Of a stretch of 30,308 nucleotides of DNA, positions 24,078-30,308 are shown piece after piece. Source of the stretch: Phycisphaerae bacterium (GTDB lineage: Bacteria > Planctomycetota > Phycisphaerae > Tepidisphaerales > Tepidisphaeraceae). The DNA lies in assembly GCA_030448225.1 (NCBI GenBank), contig JAUJNJ010000005.1, positions 1-30,308 on the forward strand, read 5' to 3'. The stretch's first letter is position 1. Every line of letters begins with the position of its first letter. Under the pieces are notes generated by a model. It was not told where the DNA came from and ran no database searches. It saw only the letters and a list, made by a program, of their open reading frames with translations. The translations under genes were made by a program, and so were the position numbers.

Positions 24078-26697
24078 ATGAAGAAGCTGCGCGTCTTACT
24101 TCTCGAGGACAGCCCGCTCGACGCCGAGCTCACGCTGGCGACGCTGGCCGAGGCCGGCTTCGAGTGCGACGTCACGCGGGTCGACACGCGCGAGACCTTC
24201 ACCGCCGCCCTCGACGCCGACGCCGACACAGCCGACGCCGCAGCCGCCGCTTTCGGCGCCGCTTCGGCCGCACCGCTGGACCTGATCCTCGCCGACCACC
24301 AGCTCCCCTCGTTCGACGGCATCACCGCGCTGCGGATCGCCCGCGAGCGGCGGCCGTCGGTGCCGTTCATCTTCCTCTCCGGCACGCTCGGCGAGGAACT
24401 GGCGATCGAGGCGATGAAGACCGGCGCGACCGACTACGTCGTCAAGCAGCGCATGACCCGCCTGGCGCCCGCCGTCCGCCGCGCGCTCCGCGAGGCGGCC
24501 GAGCGGCGGCGGCTGGAGGAGACGTCGGCGCAGCTCCGCGGCAGCGAGGAGCGGTGCCGCCTCGTCATCGAGACCGCGACCGACTTCGCGATCGTCACGC
24601 TCGACGCGGCGGGCGTCGTGCAGAGCTGGAACGGCGGCGCCGAGCGGATCCTCGGGTTCGCGCCCGCCGAGATCGTCGGCCGCAACTTCGCCGAGTTCTT
24701 CACGCCCGAGGACCGCGCCGCCGGCATGCCGCAGGAGGAGCTGCGCCGCGCCGCCGCCGAGGGCCGCGCCGACGACGACCGCTGGCACGTCCGCAAGGAC
24801 GGCACCCGCTTCTTCGCCAGCGGCGTGGTGACGGCCCTGCGCGACGGGCGGTTCAGCGGGTTCCTGAAGATCCTCCGCGACACGACCGGCCGCAAGCGCG
24901 AGGAGGAGTCGCTCAAGCGGAGCATCGACCGCCTGCGGCTGCTGTCGGAGACCGCGACCTACCTGCTGTCCACCCACGACCAGCGGCAGATCGTCGACGA
25001 CCTGTTCGACAAGCTCTCGCCCCAGCTCTCGCTCGAGCTCTGCCTCGCGTACCTCGTCGAGGACGTCGAGGCCGCGGGCGCGCACGACCTGCGCCTGCTC
25101 GCGTCGCGCGGCGTGGCGGACGACGCGCTGGCCGGCATCCGCCGCGTCGCGGTCGGCCAGGCGGTCTGCGGCGCGGTCGCCGCCGACGGGCGGCGGCTCG
25201 TGTGCGAGGACGTGCAGGCGTCCGGCGACCCGCGGGCCGCGCTGGTCCGGGCGCTGGGGGTGAGGGCCTACGCGTGCCACCCGCTCGTGGCCGACGGCCG
25301 GGTGATCGGCACGCTCTCGCTCGGCACGCGCGGCCGCACGCGGTTCACGCCCGACGAGCTGGAGCTGATGCAGACCGTGGCCGACCAGATCGCCGCCGCG
25401 CTGGAGCGTGTCCGCCTGCTCGCCCGCGAGAAGGCCGCCCGCGAGGCCGCCGAGGCGGCGTCGGCGACCGCCGTCGCCGCCAACCGCGCCAAGGACGAGT
25501 TCCTCGCCACCGTCAGCCACGAGCTGCGCACGCCGCTGACGGCGATCCTCGGGTGGGCGCGGATGCTGCGGGCCGACGACCTCGACGCCGACACGCTCGC
25601 CGAGGCGATCGAGACGATCGAGCGCAACGCCAAGGTCCAGGCGCAGCTGATCGACGACATCCTGGACATCTCGCGCATCATCTCGGGCAAGCTGCGGCTG
25701 AACGTCGGGCCGACGCGGTTCGTGCGGGTCGCGCAGGAGGCGGTCGACTCGCTCCGCCCGGCCGCCGACGCGCGCGGGCTGACGCTGGCGGTGACGGTCG
25801 ACCCGGCCGCCGTCGTCTCGGGCGACCCCGACCGCCTGCAGCAGGTCGTGTGGAACCTGCTGAGCAACGCGATCAAGTTCACGCCGCGCGGCGGGCACGT
25901 GGCGCTCCGCGTCGACCGCGACGGCCAGCGGTGCCGCGTGAGCGTGGCCGACACCGGCAAGGGGATCACCCCCGCGTTCCTGCCCCACGTCTTCGACCGC
26001 TTCCGCCAGGCCGACGCGTCCAGCACCCGGCGGCACGGCGGCCTGGGGCTGGGGTTGGCGATCGTCCGCCACCTCATCGAACTGCACGGCGGCACGATCG
26101 AGGCCCACAGCGACGGCGACGGCAAGGGCGCCCGCTTCGAGGTGCTGCTCCCGCTCGTCGAGCCCGGCCCCGCCGCCGCCGCGGCACGCGGCCCCCGCGG
26201 CACGGCCGGCGGGGCGGCGGACGCGTCGCGCGCCGGCTTCGACTGCGCGCCGGTCCTCGCCGGGCTGCGCGTGATGGTCGTCGACGACGAGCCCGACACC
26301 CGCCGACTGCTGGCGGCGGTGCTGCAGCGGTGCGAGGCCGAGGTGACGGTCGCCGGCAGCGTCGCCGAGGCGCAGGCGCACTGGAGCGGGCCCGCCCCGA
26401 CGTGCTGCTGAGCGACATCGGGATGCCCGACGAGGACGGCTACGCGCTGATCCGCCGCCTGCGCCGGCGCGCGAGACCGGCCACGCGACGCCCCGCCTGC
26501 CGGCGATCGCGCTGACCGCCTACACCCGCACCGAGGACCGCCACCGCGCGCTGGCCGAGGGGTTCACGCAGTTCGTGACCAAGCCGGTCGAGCCGGCCCT
26601 GCTGATCGACGCCGTCGCCCGCGCCGTCGGCCGCGGCGGCCAGACCGCCGCGGCGCGGTGCCGTCAGATGATCGCGTCCGAACTTCTCGGAGGGTGA
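24078..26697 (+). CDS. Hybrid histidine kinase REC-PAS-GAF-HisKA-HATPase-REC
   Basis: ATG 24078 (MKKLRVLLLEDSPLDAELTL) is chosen because the receiver starts directly after it; GTG 24069 is the alternative, and no strong ribosome binding site is seen. The N-terminal receiver has Asp73 in LILADHQLPSFDG and an Ala-rich insert. The PAS domain (about 160-275) has FAIVTLDAAGVVQSWNGGAE. The GAF domain (about 300-450) has AYACHPLVADGRVIGTLSLG. The H-box is [20 protein letters not shown] (His481). The HATPase follows with NLLSNAIKFTPRGG, ADTGKGI and GGLGLGLAIVRHL, then an Ala/Gly linker and a second receiver (VMVVDDEPDTRRLL). The frame breaks near 26385 (one missing G) and again near 26473; the corrected sequence reads [29 protein letters not shown] and FVTKPVEP, ending at TGA 26695-26697. 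Cytosolic and soluble by sequence. It is a close paralog of the kinases at 1-2043 and 4208-6247, and lies downstream of the phytochrome regulator. Confidence 0.9.
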
Positions 26698-26866
26698 ATC
26701 ACGGAGACACGGAGGGAGGCCGAGAAGGCGACGATGGGGATAGAAGATGGAGGATTGAGGAAGACGAAACCGTGGGACCTGTTCGTCTTCCTCCATCCTC
26801 CACCCGCCATCTGCTACCCGCCTTCTCTGACCTCCCTCCGTGCCTCCGTGCCTCCGTGGTTCAATT
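26697..26866. repeat. Class II inverted-repeat element, copy 2, with a nested hairpin
   Basis: The outer arms are AATCACGGAGACACGGAGGG (from 26697) and the tandem CCTCCGTG units ending GGTTCAATTA (about 26831-26866). A second inverted repeat is nested inside: GAGGATTGAGGAAGACGAA (26751-26769) and TTCGTCTTCCTCCATCCTCC (26782-26801). The right end matches, in reverse, the left end of the copy at 9101. It fills the gap between the hybrid kinase stop and the SDR gene. Confidence 0.85.
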
Positions 26867-26893
26867 ACGTTTAATTCTGGCAGAGGCGGCTCC

Positions 26894-27601
26894 ATGGAAC
26901 AGCCGGTGGCGATCGTCGTGGGGGCGGGGCGGGGCATCGGCCGGGCGGCGGCGGCGGAACTCGGCGGCCGCGGGTACCGGCTGGCGCTGGCGTCGCGGAA
27001 CGCCGAGGAACTGACGCAGGCGGCCGCCGCCTGGGCGCGCCCGGGGGCGCGTTGATCGTCGCGACCGACGCGAGTCAGCCGGGCGACGTCGAGCGCCTCG
27101 TGGCCCGCACGATCGAGGCGTACGGGCGGGTCGACGCGGTCGTGAACTGCGCGGGCCTGGCGCCGGTCCGCACCATCGCGGAGATGACGCCGGCCGAATG
27201 GCGGGCCGTGATCACACGAACCTCTCGTCGGCGTTCTACCTCTGCAAGTACGCGTGGCCGACGTTCGAGCGGCAGCGGGGGCGTGGTGGTGAACGTCTCG
27301 TCCCTCTCCAGCCGCGACCCGTTCCCGGCTTCGCCGCCTACGCGCGGCCAAGGCGGGGCTCAACCGTTGTTCGGCCTGTCGGCGGCGCGCGCGAGGGGAG
27401 CGGATCGGCGTCCGCGTCCACACGATCGCGCTGGCCGCGGTCGAGACCGGCATGTTCCGCCAACTCGCCACCGAGGCGCAGTGGCCGCGCGAGAAGACGC
27501 TCGACCCGGCCGAGGTCGCGCGGGTGATCGGCCAGTGCGTCGCCGGCGACTTGCGTTCGACGAGCGGCGAAGTGATCTTCGTCCGCCGGACGCTGGCGTG
27601 A
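26894..27601 (+). CDS. Short-chain dehydrogenase/reductase (SDR), frameshifted
   Basis: ATG 26894 begins MEQPVAIVVGAGRGIGRAAA, a Rossmann nucleotide-binding GxGxGIG motif. A missing G near 27046 shifts the frame to IVATDASQPGDVERLVARTI and RVDAVVNCAGLAPVRTIAEM, which includes the NxAG motif. Further shifts near 27213, 27280, 27333 and 27350 give NLSSAFYLCKYAWPTFERQR, VVNVSSLSSRDPFP with the catalytic Ser, and the Tyr-x3-Lys region, which would read YAAAKAGLN with one base restored. The C-terminus reads VETGMFRQLATEAQW, EVARVIGQCVAGDL and STSGEVIFVRRTLA, with TGA at 27599-27601. About 236 aa after correction is normal for a classical NAD(P)-dependent SDR. Substrate unknown. It lies between two repeat elements and is not obviously linked to the signalling genes. 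Confidence 0.82.
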
Positions 27602-27893
27602 ACGGTGGGTTGGCGGCGGCGCGGGGAACGGCCAACTGCCCCGGGAATGGCCAATGACCACAGCCCAATGACCAAAGAATGACCCACCTCAAATAGCCAA
27701 TGAGGACATGGGTACGTGGCGCCGATTTGGGCATTACGTTTTGGTCATTGATTGGTCATCGGGACTCGGTCATTGTGTTTTGCCCGCCGCCCGTCGCCCG
27801 TCCCGGGAACCGCCGCCCGCCGGGTGCGTCCAACGTGTGCAACTGCGTCCCCGGCCCGCCACTACGCGATTCGCGCAACAAGGAGTCTGGCAC
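27602..27893. repeat. Class III inverted-repeat element (CCAATGACC type) and leader region
   Basis: The left side has repeated CCAATGACC and GAATGACC units (27650-27682). The right side has TTTTGGTCATTG, ATTGGTCATC and CGGTCATTG (27739-27776). Together they form an imperfect inverted repeat of about 130 bp. The AT-richness differs sharply from the surrounding sequence. The last 100 bp lead to AAGGAG at 27880-27885, the ribosome binding site of the next gene. Confidence 0.75.
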
Positions 27894-30082
27894 ATGAGCG
27901 TTTCACGCCTGCGGAAATGGGTCGTCCCGTTAGCGGTCGCGGTCCTCGTCGGCCACGGCGTCGCACGCCGAGAAAGTCTTCGCGCGCGGCGGATCTTCCC
28001 CGGCAACAACGCCGTCGGCGCGGGGGGCGTGGTCAATCTGCCCTACATGGTGAACGACAACGTCGGCAACCAGTGGCCTCTACCAGCACGGCTGGCTGCA
28101 GCAGCAGGGGAACCAGCCGGTCTACAGCCAGGGCGCGATGCTGCTGATCAACGGCAACCAGCCCAACGCGAACAACAACCAGGCCCGGATCGACGAGAAG
28201 ACCGGCGAGGTCGTGTTCGAGAACATGGCGATCGCCGGGTTCATGGTCACCCGGCGGATCCTGATCGACCGCGAGACGGGCCTCGTCCGCTACGTCGACC
28301 TGATCAGGAACACCGGCAACGCCGAGCAGACGGTGCAGCTCCAGGTGCAGACGAACCTGAACTACGGCGTCAACGCGCAGCAGTTGATCGCCGACCCGAA
28401 GCAGAAGGACCAGAACCTCGCGTGGGTCGCCCAGACCGGCGGCGGGCCCGTCGGTCGTCGAGGTGTTCGCGGGCAAGGGGTCGAAGCTCGTGCCGCTCAT
28501 CAGCTCCCCGCAGGGCAACAGCTTCGTGCAGGCGAACCTCCAGGCGACGATCGGCGGCGGCAAGGAAATCGCGTTCGTGCCTGCACGCCACCGCGCCGAG
28601 CCAGGACGCGGGCGTGAAGCTCGTGACCGGCATCAAGGAGAACGACCTGCTCCGCAGCCTGCCGCGAGATCCGCAAGCTCGTGATCAACTTCCGCACGAC
28701 CCAGGAGCTCATCGGCGACGTCGAGATCCTGCGCGGCGAGGCGGCTCGACGTCGTCGAGCTCAAGACCGGCGACCAGTTCAAGGGGACGCTCAAGGAGCA
28801 GTCGTTCGCGCTTGCAGACGTTCTACGGCCCGGTCGACATGCCGGCCGACCAGGTCGTCGGCCTGATCAACGTCGGCCGCTTCCGGCGCCAGCTCGTCGT
28901 CACCGGCGACGGGCAGATCTTCGGCGGGGCGCTGAAGAAGGAGACGGTCGACCTGCAACTGTCGAGCGGGCAGGTCACGCGGATCCCGCTGTCGCAGATC
29001 GCGCGCGTCGGGTACCGCAAGCGCCCGGGCGAGCCGGAGGAGTGGACGTTCGAGTCGCCCGCTCGTGCTGATGCGCAGCGGCGAACGGGTCGGGATCGAC
29101 CTGCCGAGCGGGCCGCTGGAGGTGCAGACGCGATACGGCAAGCTCGCGCTTGCCGCCGGCGTCGGTCGCGTCGGTGACGCTGCAGAGCGAGGACCACGGC
29201 GTGCACGCGGTGCAACTCGTCGACGGCAGCCGCTTCGCCGGCCTGCTGAGCGCCGAGCAGTTCGAGATGACGCTCGCGCTCCCCGCCACCGCCGGGGGCG
29301 CCGTCCCGCCCGCCAACGGCGCACCGCCGCCGGCGCCGGCCGACGGCACCGGTGCGGCCGCGGCCGCGGCCGTCGGCGCGCCGCCCGCGACCACCAAGCC
29401 GGCCGCCGGGGCGTCGGTGACGTTCCCGGCCAGCAGCGTCGCGCGGCTGCAGTTCTCCACGAAGGTCGCCGAGGAGACCGACGAGACGCCGACGATCGTC
29501 CTGGCGAACGACGACGTGCTCGTCGGCGCGCTGACCGGACAGCTCAAGCTCGACACCGCGTTCGACACGATCACGGTCAACGCCAGCGAGATCAAGACGC
29601 TCGCGCACCCCACGCCAGGCAGTCTCGACGTCTCGGTCACGCTCTGGGACGGCACGACGCTCGGCGGGCAGGTGCAGGACCAGACCGTCGCGGCGCGGCT
29701 GGCCGGCGGGCTGACGATGAACGTGCCGGTCGCGCTGCTCGTCGAGTACCAGCAGCCCCAGCCCCAGCCGTCCGAGCAGATGATCGAGCAGATCAAGCAG
29801 ACGATCGCCCGGCTCAACGCCGACGACTGGAAGGAGCGCGACCGCGCCGAGGCGCAGCTCGTGGCGATGGGCCCGGTGGCGTCGGGCGTGCTCCGGAAGC
29901 TGCGCGCCAACCAGCCGCCGGAGGCGCAACAGCGAATCGACTCGATCCTGAAGGAACTCGACAAGCAGAAGGGAAAGCACAAGGGCAGCAAACCCGCCGC
30001 CGCCGCCCAGCCGGTCCAGCAGCAGCAAATCCAGCAGTTAGAGGCGCTCCCGCAGTTCGAGCACGTGATGTTCGACCAGTGA
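27894..30082 (+). CDS. Large secreted planctomycete-type protein of unknown function, frameshifted
   Basis: ATG 27894 has AAGGAG 8 bases upstream. The N-terminus is a signal peptide (MSVSRLRKW, VVPLAVAVLVGHGVA). The mature part reads IFPGNNAVGAGGVVNLPYMV, LLINGNQPNANNNQARIDEK, FMVTRRILIDRETGLVRYVD and NAEQTVQLQVQTNLNYGVNA. Several repeated beta-type units follow: TGDQFKGTLKEQ, GDGQIFGGALKKETVDLQLS, RSGERVGIDLPSGPLEVQTR, LVDGSRFAGLLSAEQFEMTL, LANDDVLVGALTGQLKLDTA and LWDGTTLGGQVQDQTVAARL. An Ala/Pro/Gly linker interrupts them. The C-terminus has a HEAT-like helix pair (RLNADDWKERDRAEAQLVAM, GVLRKLRANQPPEAQQRIDS) and a Lys/Gln-rich tail ending MFDQ. About 730 aa. Eight +1 frame changes occur between 28078 and 29151; the last 930 bp are clean. 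Probably periplasmic or exported; function unknown. The repeats suggest a binding scaffold. Confidence 0.75.
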
Positions 30083-30308
30083 ACAACTGCTCTTCATTGT
30101 TCAGCAACTTCTGATGTCGTAGTCGCCTGCTCCTGCTGTTCGGTCCTATTCCCGGTGAGCGGGGTGGACTGCCGTGGGGCCCCCGGGGGGGCCCCCCCCC
30201 GGGGGGGGGGGGTGTTTTTTTTAGGGGGGTGGGACCCGCGCCCCCCCACCAAGTGGAGGCCGGGGGGGGTGTTTAAACCGGATAACACGCGGAGATTGGG
30301 TTAGACAG
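30083..30308. other. Low-complexity right end of the window, probably contig-end artefact
   Basis: After the last stop the sequence becomes unlike the rest. It has long runs of G and C (about 30179-30212), a run of T (30215-30222) and more G/C runs to 30268, then about 40 ordinary bases. No gene is supported. Confidence 0.7.

Noticed and set aside
24096..26381. 761-codon minus-strand open frame opposite the hybrid kinase
   Set aside because: It is an antisense shadow of an intact REC-PAS-GAF-HisKA-HATPase-REC gene and has no protein-like motifs of its own.
26440..27687. 415-codon minus-strand open frame with peptide PRRHGGTEGG
   Set aside because: It is a shadow across the SDR gene and the class II repeat. 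The peptide is the translation of the CACGGAGG repeat, a known source of spurious ORFs.
27894..29155. Programmed +1 frameshifting as an explanation for repeated frame changes
   Set aside because: Eight sites in one gene, with similar breaks in unrelated genes and no slippery-sequence or stop-codon context, make a technical cause far more likely.

Overview
The window is about 30 kb of very GC-rich bacterial DNA, most likely from a planctomycete (perhaps Phycisphaerae). This is an inference from the style of the secreted protein at the right end, the small orphan proteins, and three families of intergenic inverted repeats, including the 'CACGGAGGCACGGAGG' type. No rRNA, tRNA, CRISPR array, transposase or replication origin is visible. 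The left end cuts a gene. The right end runs into low-complexity sequence that looks like a contig end.

Almost everything is signal transduction. From left to right: (1) a hybrid histidine kinase truncated at its 5' end (1-2043, +). (2) Two small orphan genes (2427-2873 +, 3279-3701 -). (3) A minus-strand stressosome operon read from 11044 down to 4208: rsbR, rsbS, rsbT, an ATPase/SpoIIE-type phosphatase, an RsbT-like/histidine-kinase fusion, and a REC-PAS-HisKA-HATPase-REC hybrid kinase. (4) A secreted glycoside hydrolase family 2 enzyme (11808-14147, +) with a strong terminator hairpin. (5) A divergent pair, an orphan gene (14526-15074 -) and a response regulator (15169-15664 +). (6) Two minus-strand kinases, a CHASE-PAS NtrB-like kinase and a REC-HisKA kinase (16099-19493), divergent from (7) a response regulator, a bacteriophytochrome kinase and an Rcp-like response regulator (19803-24007, +), followed by a REC-PAS-GAF-HisKA-HATPase-REC hybrid kinase (24078-26697). 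(8) An SDR oxidoreductase and a large secreted planctomycete-type protein (26894-30082).

The biological theme is a dense signalling island. The stressosome switch (RsbR/RsbS holding RsbT) appears coupled to a phosphatase and histidine kinases, with no sigma-B or RsbV/RsbW gene in view. A red/far-red photoreceptor kinase is bracketed by single-domain response regulators.

Sequence quality matters here. Several blocks (about 4.2-10.2, 15.2-18.3, 22.08-23.45 and 26.4-29.2 kb) contain many single-base indels that break otherwise well-conserved proteins. Other blocks (0-4, 10.3-15.2, 18.3-22.08 and 23.45-26.38 kb) are clean. At 22081 there is a mosaic, degraded re-duplication of the phytochrome gene that looks like a consensus or assembly chimera. 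Broken genes are annotated as single features spanning the reconstructed gene, and each entry says where the frame changes.
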